Shown in pieces: positions 27,931-42,220 of a stretch of 64,000 bases of DNA (position 1 is the stretch's first letter; each line of letters opens with the position of its first letter). Origin of the DNA: Chamaelirium japonicum (taxonomy: Eukaryota; Streptophyta; Magnoliopsida; Liliales; Melanthiaceae); contig OX393555.1 in assembly GCA_947650365.1 (NCBI GenBank), positions 84,387,995 through 84,451,994 on the forward strand, read 5' to 3'. The notes under the pieces were generated by a model. It was given only the letters and a program-made list of their open reading frames with translations. It had not been told where the DNA came from and ran no database searches. Made by a program: the position numbers and the translations under genes.

Positions 27931-28359
27931 CACGATCCATGCTAATTCATTCGATCAATTCTAATTCATTAGCACGATCCATTCTAATTCATTCGTACGA
28001 TCCATTCTAATTCATTCGCACGATCCATTCTAATTCATTCGTACGATCCATTCTAATTCTTTCACACGATCCATTCTAATTCATTCGTACGATCCATTCT
28101 AATTCATTCGTACGATCTATTCTAATTCATTCGTACGATCCATTATAATTCATTCGTACGATCCATTCTAATTCCTTCGTACGATCCATTCTAATTCATT
28201 CATACAATCCATTCTAATTCTTTCACACGATCCATTCTAATTCATTCGTACGATCCATTCTAATTCATTCGTGCAATCCATTCTATTTCATTCGTACGAT
28301 CCATTCTTACTCATTCGTACGATCCATTCTAATTCATTCACACGAATGTATCCATTCGT
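27931..28359 (+). repeat. Satellite block, + orientation
   Basis: Begins like 7984 but one unit is shortened (TTCGATCAATTC, four bases missing). It ends in TTCGTACGAA (28355-28364). Confidence 0.92.
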
Positions 28360-29174
28360 ACGAATGAATTAAAATAGATTGTACGAATGAATTAGAATGG
28401 ATCATACGAATGAATTAGAATGGATCGTATGAATGAATTAGATGGATCGTACGAATGAAATAGAATGGATCGTGCGAATGAATTAGAATGGATCGTACGA
28501 ATGAATTAGAATGGATCGTACGAATGAACTAGAATGGATACATTCGTGCGAATGAATTAGAATGGATCGTACGAATGAATTAGAATGGATCGTACGAATG
28601 AATTAGAATGGATCGTACGAATGAATTAGAATGGATCATACGAATGAATTAGAATGGATCATACGAATGAGTAAGAATGGACCGTACGAATGAAATAGAA
28701 TGGATTGTACGAATGAATTAGAATGGATCGTACGAATGAATTAGAATGGATCGTGTGAAAGAATTAGAATGGATTGTATGAATGAATTAGAATGGATCAT
28801 ATGAATGAATTAGAATGGATCGTGAGAATGAATTCGAATGGATCGTACAAATGAATTAGAATGGATCGTACGAATGAATTAGAATGGATACATTCGTGCG
28901 AATGAATTAGAATGGATACATTCGTACGAAAGAATTAGAATAGATCATATGAATGAATTAGAATGGATCCTATGAATGAATTAGAATGGGTCGTGCGATT
29001 GAATTAGAATGGATCGTACGAATGAATTAGAATGGATCGTGCTAATGAATTAGAATTGATCAAACGAATGAATTAGCATGGATCGTGCTAATGAATTAGA
29101 ATGGAACGTACGAATGAATTAGAATGGATCGTGTGAAAGAATTAGAATGGATTGTACGAATGAATTAGAATGAA
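28360..29174 (-). repeat. Satellite block, - orientation
   Basis: Minus monomers including the GTGCTAATG, TTGATCAAACG and TTAGCATGG variant series. It ends at GAATTC 29172-29177 in the inverted form. Confidence 0.93.
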
Positions 29175-29602
29175 TTCGTACGATCCATTCGAATTCATTC
29201 GCACGATCCATTCTAATTAATTCATACGATCCATCCTAATTCATTCATACAATCCATTCTAATTCTTTCACACGATCCATTCTAATTCATTCGTAGGATC
29301 CATTCTAATTCATTCGTACAATCTATTCTATTTCATTCGTACGATCCATTCTTACTCATTCGTATGATCCATTCTAATTCATTCGGATGAATGTATCCAT
29401 TCTAATTTATTCGTACGATCCATTCTAATTCATTCGTACGATCCATTCTAATTCATTCGTACGATCCATTCTTACTCATTCGTATGATCCATTCTAATTC
29501 ATTCGTACGATCCATTCTAATTCATTCGTACGATCCATTCTAATTCATTCGCACAATCTATTCTAATTCATTCGTACGATCCATTCTAATTCATTCGTAC
29601 GA
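29175..29602 (+). repeat. Satellite block, + orientation
   Basis: Plus monomers whose right edge is the left arm of a perfect 60-bp palindrome centred at 29602/29603. Confidence 0.93.
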
Positions 29603-29632
29603 TCGTACGAATGAATTAGAATGGATCGTACG
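29573..29632. repeat. Perfect 60-bp palindrome at a block switch
   Basis: Two 30-base arms with no spacer, centred on GATC at 29601-29604. Symmetry stops because the right side has an extra G (CGTACGGAATG). Confidence 0.9.
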
Positions 29633-32600
29633 GAATGAATTAGAGTGGATTGTATGAATGAATTAGAATGGATACATTCGCGCGAATGAATTAGAATGGA
29701 TCATACGAATGAGTAAGAATGGATCGTACGAATGAAATAGAATGGATTGTACGAATGAATTAGAATGGATCGTACAAATGAATTAGAATGGATCGTACGA
29801 ATGAATTAGAATGGATCATACGAATGAGTAAGAATGGATCGTACAAATGAAATAGAATGGATTGTACGAATGAATTAGAATAGATCGTACGAATGAATTA
29901 GAATGGATCGTGCGAATGAATTAGAATGGATCGCATGATCCATTCGAATAGAATGGATCGTATGAATGAATTAGAATGGATCGTACGAATGAAATAGAAT
30001 AGATTGTACGAATGAATTAGAATGGATCCTACGAATGAATTAGAATGGATCGTGTGAAAGAATTAAAATGGATTGTATGAATGAATTAGAATGGATCGTA
30101 TGAATGAATTAGAATGGATCGTACGAATGGATTTGAATGGATCGTACGAATGAATTAGAATGGATTGTACGAATGAACTAGAATGGATACATTCGTGCTA
30201 ATGAATTAGAATGGATCGTACGAATGAATTAGAATGGATCGTACGAATGAATTAGAATGGATCTTACGAATGAATTAGAATGGATCGTACGAATGAATTA
30301 GAATGGATTGTACGAATGAATTAGAATAGATCGTAAGAATGAATTAGAATGGATCGTACGAAGGAATTAGAATGGATCGTACGAAGGAATTAGAATGGAT
30401 CGTATGAATGAATTAGAATGGATACATTCGTGCGAATGAATTAGAATGGATTGTACGAATGAATTAGAATGGATCGTACGAATGAATTAGAATGGATCGT
30501 GTGAAAGAATTAGAATGGATTGTATGAATGAATTAGCATGGATCATATGAATGAATTAGAATGGATAAATTCGTGCGAATGAATTAGAATGGATCGTACG
30601 AGTGAATTAGAATGGATCGCACGAATGAATTAGAAAGGATCGTACGAATGAATTAGAATGGATCGTATGAATGAATTAGAATGGTTACATTCATGCGAAT
30701 GAATTAGAATGGATCGTACGAATGGATTAGAATGGATACCTTTGTGCATAAGAATTAGAATGGATCGTACGAATGAATTAGAATGGATCATATGAATGAA
30801 TTAGAATGGGTCGTGTGAAAGAATTAGAATGGATTGTATGAATGAATTAGAATGGATCGTACGAAAGAATTAGAATGGATCGTACGAATGAATTAGAATG
30901 GATACATTCGTGCGAATGAATTAGATTGGATACATTCGTGCGAAAGAATTAGAATAGATCGTATGAATGAATTAGAATGGATCCTATAAATGAATTAGAA
31001 TGGATCGTGCGAATGAATTAGAATGGATCGTACGAATAAATTAGAATGGATCGTGCTAATGAATTAGAATTGATCGAACGAATGAATTAGCATGGATCGT
31101 GCTAATGAATTAGAATGGATCGTGCGAATGAATTAGAATGGATCGTACGAATGAATTAGAATGGATCATATGAATGAACTAGAATGGATACATTCGTGCG
31201 AATGAATTAGAATGGATCGTACGAATGGATTAGAATGGATCGTACGAATGAATTAGAATGGATCGTACGAATGAATTAGAATGGATACATTCGTGCGAAT
31301 GAATTAGAATGGATCGTACGAATGAATAAGAATGGATCGTGCGAATGAATTAGAATGGATCGTACGAATGAATTAGAATGGATTCGTACGAATGAATTAG
31401 AATGGATACATTCGTGCGAATGAATTAGAATGGATCGTACCAATGAGTAAGAATGGATCGTACGAATGAAATAGAATGGATCGTAAGAATGAATCGTATG
31501 AATTAGAATGGATCGTACGAATGGATTAGAATGGTTTGTACGAATGGATTAGAATGGATACATTCGAGCGAATGAATTAGAATGGATCGTACGGAATGAA
31601 TTAGAATGGATTGTATGAATCAATTAGAATGGATCGTACGAATTAATTAAATGGATATATTCGTGCAAATGAATTAGAATGGATTGTATGAATGAATTAG
31701 AATGGATCGTACGAATGAATTAGAATGGATCAGACGAATTAATTAGAATGGATCATACGAATGAATTAGAATGGATCGTACGAATGAATTAGAATGGATC
31801 GTACGAATGAATTAGAATGGATCGTACGAATAAATTAGAATGGATACATTCGTCCGAATGAATTAGAATGGATCATACCAATGAGTAAGAATGGATCGTA
31901 CGAATGAAATAGAATAGATTGTGCGAATGAATTAGAATGGATCGTGCGAATGAATTAGAATGGATTCATACGAATGAATTAGAATGGATACATTCGTGCG
32001 AATGAATTAGAATGGATCGTACGAATGAAATACAATGGATTGCACGAATGAATTAGAATGGATCGTACGAATGAATTAGAATGGATCGTGTGAAAGAATT
32101 AGAATGGATTGTATGAATGAATTAGAATGGATCGTATGAAGGAATTAGAATGGATCGTGCGAATGAATTAGAATGGATCGTACGAATGAGTAAGAATGTA
32201 TCGTACGAATGAAACATAATGGATTGTGCGAATGAATTAGAATGGATCGTACGAATGAATTAGAATGGATCGTGTGAAAGAATTAGAATGGATTGTATGA
32301 ATGAATTAGAATAGATCGTATGAATGAATTAGAATGGATCGTACGAATGAATTAGAATGGATCGTACGAATGAATTAGAATGGATCGTACGAATGAATTA
32401 GAATGGATACATTCGAACGAATGAGTTAGAATGGATACATTCGTGCGAAAGAATTAGAATAGATCGTATGAATGAATTAGAATGGATCCTATGAATGAAT
32501 TAGAATGGATCGTGCGAACGAATTAGAATGGATCGTACGAATGAATTAGAATGGATTGTGCTAATGAATTAGAATTGATCGAACGAATGAATTAGCATGG

Positions 32601-33818
32601 ATCGTGCTAATGAATTAGAATGGATCGTGCGAATGAACTAGAATGGATCGTACGAATGAATTAGAATGGATCGTACGAATGAACTAGAATGGATACATTC
32701 GAGCGAATGAATTAGAATGGATCGTACGAATGAATTAGAATGGATCGTACGAATGAAATAGAATGAATCGTACGAATGAATTAGAATGGATACATTCGTG
32801 CGAATGAATTAGAATGGATCGTACGAATGAATTAGAATGGATCGTGCGAATGAATTAGAATGGATCGTACGAATGACTTAGAATGTTTTCGAACGAATGA
32901 ATTAGAATGGATACATTCGTGCGAATGAATTAGAATGGATCGTACCAATGAGTAAGAATGGATCGTACGAATGAAATAGAATGGATCGTAAGAATGAATC
33001 GTATGAATTAGAATGGATCGTACGAATGGATTAGAATGGATCGTACGAATGGATTAGAATGGATACATTCGAGCGAATGAATTAGAATGGATCGTACGGA
33101 ATAAATTAGAATGGATTATATGAATGAATTAGAATGGATCGTACGAATTAATTAGAATGGATACATTCGTGCGAATGAATTAGAATGGATTGTATGAATG
33201 AATTAGAATGGATCGTACGAATGAATTAGAATGGATCATACGAATTAATTAGAATGGATCATACGAATGAATTAGAATGGATCGTATGAATGAATTAGAA
33301 TGGATCGTACGAATGAATTAGAATGGATCGTACGAATAAATTAGAATGGATACATTCGTCCGAATGAATTAGAATGGATCATACGAATGAGTAAGAATGG
33401 ATCGTACAAATGAAATAGAATAGATTGTGCGAATGAATTAGAATGGATCGTGCGAATGAATTAGAATGGATTCGTACGAATGAATTGGAATGGATACATT
33501 CGTGCGAATGAATTAGAATGGATCGTACCAATGAGTAAGAATGGATCGTACGAATGAAATAGAATGGATCATATGAATGCATTAGAATGGATCATACGGA
33601 ATGAATTAGAATGGATTGTATGAATGAATTAGAATGGATCGTACGAAGTAATTAGAATGGATCATACGAATTAATTAGAATGGATCATACGAATGAATTA
33701 GAAAGGATCGTACGAATGGATTAGAATGGATCATACCAATGAGTAAGAATGGATCGTGCGAATGAATTAGAATGGATCGGACGAATGAATTAGAATGAAT
33801 CGTATGAATTAGAATGAA
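29603..33818 (-). repeat. Longest - satellite block
   Basis: About 4.2 kb in one direction. It contains one tiny reversed piece at 29938-29947 (GATCCATTCG), the reverse complement of the insert seen near 23060 and 44161. The reverse-strand open frame 33379-33582 is periodic satellite. It ends at GAATTC 33816-33821. Confidence 0.92.
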
Positions 33819-34112
33819 TTCGTACGATCCATTCGAATTCATTCACACGATACATTCTAATTCATTCATACGATCCATTCTAATTCATTCATACAATCCA
33901 TTCTAATTCTTTCACATGATCCATTCTAATTCATTCGTAGGATCCATTCGCACAAATGTATCCATTCTAATTCCTTCGTACGATCCATTCTAATTCATTC
34001 ATACAATCCATTCTAATTCTTTCACACGATCCATTCTAATTCATTCGTACGATCCATTCTTATTCATTCGTACGATCCATTCTAATTCATTCACACGAAT
34101 GTATCCATTCGT
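33819..34112 (+). repeat. Satellite block, + orientation
   Basis: Short plus block between a GAATTC switch and TTCGTACGAA (34108-34117). Confidence 0.93.
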
Positions 34113-36919
34113 ACGAATGAATTAGAATAGATTGTACGAATGAATTAGAATGGATCGTACGAATGAATTAGAATGGATCGTACGAAGGAATTAGAATGGA
34201 TCGTACGAATGAATTAGAATGGATCATACGAATGAATTCTATAGATCGTACGAATGAATTAGAATGGATCGTACGAAGGAATTAGAATGGATCGTACGAA
34301 TGAATTAGAATGGATATATTCGTGCAAATGAATTAGAATGGATCGTATGAATGTATTAGAATGGATCGTATGAGTGAATTAGAATGGATCGTACGAATGA
34401 ATTAGAATGGATTGTATGAATGAATTAGAATGGATCATACAAATGAATTAGAATGGATCGTATGAATGAATTAGAATTGATCGTACGAATGAATTAGAAT
34501 GGATTGTGTGAATGAATTAGAATGGATCATACGAATAAATTAGAATGGATCGTACGAATGAACTAGAATTGATACATTCGTGTGAATGAATTAGAATGGA
34601 TCGTACGAATGAATTAGAATGGATCGTACGAATGAATTAGAATGGATCGTACGAATGGATTAGAATGGATCATACGAATAAATTAGAATGGATCGTGCGA
34701 ATGAATTAGAATGGATCGAACGAATGAATTATAACGGATATATTCGAGCGAATGAATTAGAATAGATCGTAGGAATGAATTAGAATGGATCATACGAATG
34801 AATTAGAATGGATCGTACGAACGAATTAGAATGGATCATACGAACGAATTAGAATGGATCGTACGAACGAATTAGAATGGATCGTACGAATGAATTAGAA
34901 TGGATAAATTCTAGCGAATGAATTAGAATGGATCGTACGAATGAATTAGAATGGATAAATTCTAGCGAATGAATTAGAATGGATCGTACGAATGAATTAG
35001 AATAGATCATAGGAATGCATTAGAATGGATCGTGCAAATGAATTAGAATGGATACATTCGTGCGAATAAATTAGAATGGATCGTGCAAATGAATTAGAAT
35101 GGATCGTACGAATGAATTAGAATGGATATATTTGAACGAATAAATTAGAATGGATCATACAAATGAATTAGAATGGATCGTACGAATGAATTAGAATGGA
35201 TAGTGCTAATGAATTAGAATGGATCGTACGAATGAATTAGAATGGATACATTCGTGCGAATGAATTAGAATGGATCATACGAATGAGTAAGAATGGATCG
35301 TACGAATGAAATAGAATGGATTATACAAATAAATTAGAATTGATACATTCGTGCGAATGAATTAGAATGGATCGTATGTACGAATGAATTAGAATGGATA
35401 CATTCGTGCGAATAAATTAGAATGGATCGTACGAATGAATTAGAATGGATCGTGCGAATGAATTAGAATGGATCGTACGAAAGAATTAGAATGGATACAT
35501 TCGTGCGAATGAATTAGAATGGATCGTACGAATGAATTAGAATGGATCTTACGAATGAATTAGAATGGATCGTACGAATAAATTAGAATGGATCGTATGA
35601 ATGGTTTAGAATGGATACATTCGTGCGAATGAATTAGAATGGATCGGACGAATGAATTAGAATGGATCGTACGAATGAATTAGAATGGATCAAATGAATG
35701 AATTAGAATGGTTACATTTATGCGAATGAATTAGAATAGATCGTACGAATGGATTAGAATGGATCGTACGAATGGATTAGAATGGATACATTCGTGCGAA
35801 TGAATTAGAATGGATCATACGAATGAGTAAGAATGGATCGTACGAATGAAATAGAATGGATTGTACGAATGAATTAGAATAGATCGTGCGAATGAATTTG
35901 AATGGATCGTACGAATGAATTAGAATGGATCGTGCTAATGAATTAGAATTGATCTTACGAATGAAATAGAATAGATATTACGAATGATTTAGAATGGATC
36001 GTATGAATGAATTAGAATGGATCTTACGAATGATTTAGAATGGATACATTTGTGCGAATGAATTAGAATGGATCATACGAATGAATTAGAATGGATCGTA
36101 TGAATGAAATAGAATGGATTGTACGAATGAATTAGAATGGATTCGTATGAATGAATTAGAATGGATACATTCGTGCGAATGAATTAGAATGGATCTTACA
36201 AATGAGTAAGAATGGATCGTACGAATGAAATAGAATGGATTGTGCGAATGAATTAGAATGGATCGTATGAATGAATTAGAATGGATCGTGTGAAAGAATT
36301 AGAATGGATTGTATGAATGAATTAGAATGGATCATACGAATGAGTAAGAATGGATCGTACGAATGAATTAGAATGGATCGTACGAATGAATTAGAATGGA
36401 TCGTACGAATAAATTAGAATGGATACATTCGTCCGAATGAATTAAAATGGATAATACGAATGAGTAAGAATGGATCGTATGAATGAAATAGAATAGATTG
36501 TACGAATGAATTTGAATGGATCCTACGAATGAATTAGAATGGATCGTACGAATGAATTAGAATGGATCATATTAATGAATTAGAATGGATCGTACGAATG
36601 AATTAGAATGGATACATTCGTGCGAATAAATTAGAATGGATTGTATGAATGAATTAGAATGGATCGTACGAATGAATTAGAATGGATCGTACAAATGAAT
36701 TAGAATAGATTGCGCAAATGAATTAGAATGGATCGTACTAATGAATTAGAATGGATCGTACGAATGAATTAGAATGGATCGTACGAATGAATTAGAATGG
36801 ATCGTACGAAGGAATTAGAATGGATCGTACGAATAAATTAGAATAGATCGTACGATTGAATTAGAATGAATCATACGAATGAGTAAGAATAGATCATATG
36901 AATGAATTAGATTGGATCG
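34113..36919 (-). repeat. Long satellite block, - orientation
   Basis: Parallels 14261-16765 at an offset of 19852 bp at the left edge and 19944 bp by 35125; the change of 92 is four 23-bp units. It holds a private 51-bp tandem duplication near 34903-35004. Confidence 0.93.
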
Positions 36920-36943
36920 TACGATCCATTCTAATTCATTAGC
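36920..36943 (+). repeat. Single + monomer in - array
   Basis: One plus monomer whose left edge is CGTACG and right edge CATTAGCATGG. With its flanks it is the reverse complement of the single-monomer inversion at 4404. Confidence 0.9.
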
Positions 36944-38310
36944 ATGGATCGTGCTAATGAATTAGAATGGAATATACGAATGAATTAGAATGGATCGTAG
37001 AATGGATCATACGAATGAATTAGAATGGATCATACGAATGAGTAAGAATGGATCGTATGAATGAATTAGAATGGATTAGAATGGATCGTACGAATGAAAT
37101 AGAATATATTGTACGAATGAATTAGAATGGATTCGTACGAATGAATTAGAATGGATACATTCGTGCGAATGAATTAGAATGGATCGTACCAATGAGTAAG
37201 AATGGATCATACGAATGAAATAGAATGGATTATGCGAATGAATTAGAATGGATCGTACGAATGAATTAGAATGGATCGTGTGAAAGAATTAGAATGGATT
37301 GTATGAATGAATTAGAAAAGATCGTATGAATGAATTAGAATGGATCGTACGAATGAATTAGAATGGATCGTGCGAATAAATTAGAATGGATCGTACGAAT
37401 GAATTAGAATGGATACATTCGTGCGAATGAATTAGAATGGATCGGACGAATGAATTAGAATGGATCGTACGAATGAATTAGAATGGATCAAATGAATGAA
37501 TTAGAATGGATCGTACGAATGAATTAGAATGCATCGTACGAAAGAATTAGAATGGATATATTTGTGCGAATGAATTAGAATGGATCGTATGAATGAATTA
37601 GAATGGATCATATGAGTAAATTAGAACGGATAGTACGAATGAAGTAGAATGGATCGTATGAATGAATTAGAATAGATCGTATGAATGAATTAGAATGGAT
37701 CGTACGAATGAATTAGAATGGATCGTGCGAATGAATTAGAATGGATCGTACGAATGAATTAGAATGGATACATTCGTGGGAATGAAATAGAATGGATCGG
37801 ACGAATGAATTAGAATGGATCGTACGAATGAATTAGAATGGATCAAATGAATGAATTAGAATGGATCGTACGAATGAATTAGAATGCATCGTACGAAAGA
37901 ATTAGAATGGATATATTCGTGCGAATAAATTAGAATGGATCGTATGAATGAATTAGAATGGATCGTATGAGTGAATTAGAACGGATAGTACGAATGAAGT
38001 AGAATGGATCGTATGAATGAATTAGAATGGATACATTTGTGCGAATGAATTAGAATGGATCGTATGAATGAAATAGAATAGATTGTGCGAATGAATTAGA
38101 ATGGATCGTACGAATGAATTAGAATGGATACATTCGTGCGAATAAATTAGAATGGATTGTATGAATGAATTAGAATGGATCGTACGAATGAATTAGAATG
38201 GATCATACGAATGAATTAGAATAGATTGCGCGAATGAATTAGAATGGATCGTGCGAATGAAATAGAATGGATACAAATGAATTAGAATGGATCATACGAA
38301 TGAATTAGAA
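36944..38310 (-). repeat. Satellite block, - orientation
   Basis: Contains a 355-bp direct tandem duplication (about 37310-37664 and 37665-38019) and ends at GAATAACGATCC, a variant of the junction at 6195, 10780 and 19544. Confidence 0.92.
37310..38019 (-). repeat. 355-bp tandem duplication
   Basis: Landmarks at 37321/37676, 37441/37796, 37531/37886 and 37626/37981 are all 355 bp apart, which equals thirteen 23-bp and two 28-bp units. Confidence 0.88.
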
Positions 38311-38482
38311 TAACGATCCATTCTTACTCATTCGTATGATCCATTCTAATTTATTCGCATGAATGTATCCATTCTAATTCATTCGTACGTCTAATTCATT
38401 CGTACGGTCCATTCTAATTCATTCGCACAATCCATTCTATTTCATTCGTACGATCCATTCTTACTCATTCGTATGATCCATT
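38311..38482 (+). repeat. Short satellite block, + orientation
   Basis: Same order of units as 19545-19714, including the truncated CGTACGTCTAATTC unit. It ends at CATTATGGATAC. Confidence 0.93.
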
Positions 38483-39031
38483 ATGGATACATTCGTGCGA
38501 ATGAATTAGAATGGATCATACGAATGAGTAAGAATGGATCGTACGAATAAAATAGAATGGATTGTGCGAATAAATTAGAATGGATCGTACGAATGAATTA
38601 GAATTGATCGTGTGAAAGAATTAGAATGGATTGTATGAATGAATTAGAATAGATCGTATGAATGAATTAGAATGGATTGTACGAATGAATTAGAATGGAT
38701 CGTACGAATGAATTAGAATGGATCATACGAATGAATTAGAATGGATACATTCATGCGAATGAATTAGAATGGATACATTCATGCGAAAAAATTAGAATAG
38801 ATCGTATGAATGAATTAGAATGGATCCTATGAATGAATTAGAATGGATCGTGCGAATGAATTAGAATGGATCGTACGAATGAATTAGAATGGATCGTGCT
38901 AATAAATTAGAATTGATCGAACGAATGAATTAGCATGGATCGTGCTAATGAATTAGAATGGAACGTACGAATGAATTAGAATGGATCGTGTGAAAGAATT
39001 AGAATGGATTGTATGAATGAATTAGAATGAA
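38483..39031 (-). repeat. Satellite block, - orientation
   Basis: Duplicate of 19715-20240 with one extra monomer. It ends at GAATTC 39029-39034. Confidence 0.93.
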
Positions 39032-39531
39032 TTCGTACGATCCATTCGAATTCATTCGCACGATCCATTCTAATTCATTCATACGATCCATTCTAATTCA
39101 TTCATATAATCCATTCCAATTCTTTCACATGATCCATTCTAATTCATTCGTAGGATCCATTCTAATTCATTTGTACAATCTATTCTATTTCATTCGTACG
39201 ATCTATTCTTACTCATTCGTATGATCCATTCTAACTCATTCGGACGAATGTAACCATTCTAATTTATTCGTACGATCCATTCTAATTCATTCGTACAATC
39301 CATTCTTACTCATTCGTATGATCCATTCTAATTCATTCGTACGATCCATTCTAATTCATTCGTACGATCGATTCTAATTCATTCGCACTATCCATTCTAA
39401 TTCATTCGTACAATCCATTCTAATTCATTCGTATGATCTATTCTAATTTATTCGTTCAAATATATTCATTCGTACGATCAATTCTAATTCATTCGCACGA
39501 ATGTATCCATTCTAATTCATTCGTACGATCC
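39032..39531 (+). repeat. Satellite block, + orientation
   Basis: Plus monomers including a TCGCACTATCC unit. The open frame 39027-39224 is periodic satellite. It ends at GATCCTGAATTAG, 20652 bp after the same join at 18880. Confidence 0.92.
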
Positions 39532-39698
39532 TGAATTAGAATGGATCATACGAATGAATTAGAATGGATACCTTTGTGCTTATGAATTAGAATGGATCGT
39601 ACGAATGAATTAGAATGGATCATATTAATGAATTAGAATTGATCGTACGAATGAATTAGAATGGATACATTCGTGCGAATGAATTAGAATGGATCGTG
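39532..39698 (-). repeat. Short satellite block, - orientation
   Basis: Seven or so units including the GATACCTTTGTGC unit. It ends in GTGCAC 39696-39701 followed by GAATGTATCC, a join repeated at 53234. Confidence 0.92.
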
Positions 39699-42220
39699 CA
39701 CGAATGTATCCATTCTAATTCATTCGTACGATCCATTCTAATTCATTAATATGATCCATTCTAATTCATTCGTACGATCCATTCTGATTCATATGCATAT
39801 ATTCTAATCCATTCGTACGATCCATTCTAATCCATTCGTGCGATCCATTCTAATTCATTCGCATGAATGTAACCATTCTAATTCATTCATTTGATCCATT
39901 CTAATTCATTCGTACGATCCATTCTAATTCATTCGTCCGATTCATTCTAATTCATTCGCACGAATGTATCCATTCTAATTCATTCGTACGATCCATTCTA
40001 ATTCATTCGTACGATCCATTCTAATTCATTCGTAAGATCCATTCTAATTTATTCGTACGATCCATTCTAATTCATTCGTACAATCCATTATAATTCTTCG
40101 CACGAATGTATCCATTCTAGTTCATTCGTACGATCCATTCTAATTCATTCGTACGATCAATTCTAATTCATTCGCACGAATGTATCCATTCTAATTTATT
40201 CATACGATCCATTCTAATTCATTCGTACGATCCATTCTAATTTATTCGTACGATCCATTCTAATTCATTCGTCCGATCCATTCTAATTCATTCGCACGAA
40301 TATATCCATTCTAATTCATTCGTACGATCCATTCTAATTAATTCGTACGATCTATTCTAATTCATTCGCACAAATGTATTCATTCTAGTTCATTCGTACG
40401 ATCCATTCTAATTTATTCGTACGATCCATTCTAATTCATTCACACTATCCATTCTAATTCATTCGTACGATCAATTCTAATTCATTCGTACGATCCATTC
40501 TAATTCACTCATACGATCCATTCTAATACATTCATACGATCCATTCTAATTTATTTGCACAAATATATCCATTCTAATTCATTCGTACGATCCATTCTAA
40601 TTCATTCGCACGATCCATTCTTACTCATTCGTATGATCCATTCTAATTCATTCGGACGAATGTATCCATTCTAATTCATTCGCACGATCCATTCTAATTC
40701 ATTCGCACGATCCATTCTAATTCATTCATAGGATCCATTCTAATTCATTCGTACAATCAATTCTATTTCATTCGTACGATCCATTCTTACTCATTCGTAT
40801 GATCCATTCTAATTCATTCGGACGAATGTATCCATTCTAATTTATTCGTACGATCCATTCTAGTTCATTCGTACGATCCATTCTAGTTCATTCATACGAT
40901 CCATTCTAATTCATTCATACGATCCATTCTAATTCCTTCGTACGATCCATTCTAATTCATTCATACAATCTATTCTAATTCATTCGTACGATCCATTCTA
41001 ATTCATTCGTACGATCCATTCTAATTCATTCGTCCGATCATAAAGGTATCCATTCTAATCCATTCGTAGGATCCATTCTAATCCATTTGTACGATCCATT
41101 CTAATTCTTTCGTACGATCCATTCTAATTCTTTCGTACTATCCATTCTAATTCATTCGCTCGAATGTATCCATTATAATCCATTCGTACGATCCATTCTA
41201 ATTCATTCGCATGAATGTAACCATTCTAATTCATTCATTTGATCCATTCTAATTCATTCATACGATCCATTCTAATTCATTCGTCCGATCCATTCTAATT
41301 CATTCGCATGAATGTATCCATTGTAATTCATTCGTACGATCCATTTAATTCATTCGTACGATCCATTCTAATTCATTCGTACGATCCATTCTGATTCATT
41401 CGCACGATCTGTTCTTATTCATTCGCACAATCCATTCTAATTCATTCGCACGAATGTATCCATTCTAATTCATTCGTACGATCCATTCTAATTCATTCGC
41501 ACGAATGTATCCATTTTAGTTCATTCGTACGATCCATTCTAATTCATTCGTACGATCCATTCTAATTCATTCGCACGATCCATTCTAATTTATTCGTACG
41601 ATCCATTCTAATTCATTCATACGATCCATTCAAATTCATTCGTACGATCCATTCTTACTCATTGGTACGATCCATTCTAATTCATTCGTACGATCCATTC
41701 GAATTCATTCGCACGATCCATTCTAATTCATTCATACGATCCATTCTAATTCATTCGCACGATCCATTCTAATTCATTCGCACGAATGTATCCATTCTAA
41801 TTCATTCGTACGATCCATTCTAATTCATTCGCACGATCCATTCTAATTCATTCGTACGATCCATTCTAATTCTTTCCCACGATCCATTCTAATTCATTCG
41901 TACGATCCATTCTAATTCATTCGCACGATCCATTCTAATTCATTCGTACGATCCATTCTAATTCATTCATACGATCCATTCTAATTCATTCGTACGATCC
42001 ATTCTAATTCATTCGCACAAATGTATCCATTCTAATTCATTCGTACGATCCATTCTAATTCATTCTAATTCATTCGCACGAATGTATCCATTCTAATTCA
42101 TTCGTACGATCCATTCTAATTCATTCGTACGATCCATTCTAATTCCTTCGTATGATCCATTCTAATTCATTCGTACGATCCATTCTAATTCATTCGTACA
42201 ATCTATTCTAATTCATTCGT
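39699..42220 (+). repeat. Long satellite block, + orientation
   Basis: About 2.5 kb of plus monomers with truncated units near 39790, 41037 (CGATCATAAAGG) and 42060. It ends in TTCGTACGAA (42216-42225). Confidence 0.92.

Noticed and set aside
33379-33582. Reverse-strand open frame of 67 codons in the satellite
   Set aside because: Same periodic peptide as at 24314, read from a minus block; a by-product of the repeat.
39027-39224. Open frame of 65 codons in the satellite
   Set aside because: Same periodic peptide, starting across a GAATTC orientation switch; no sign of coding.
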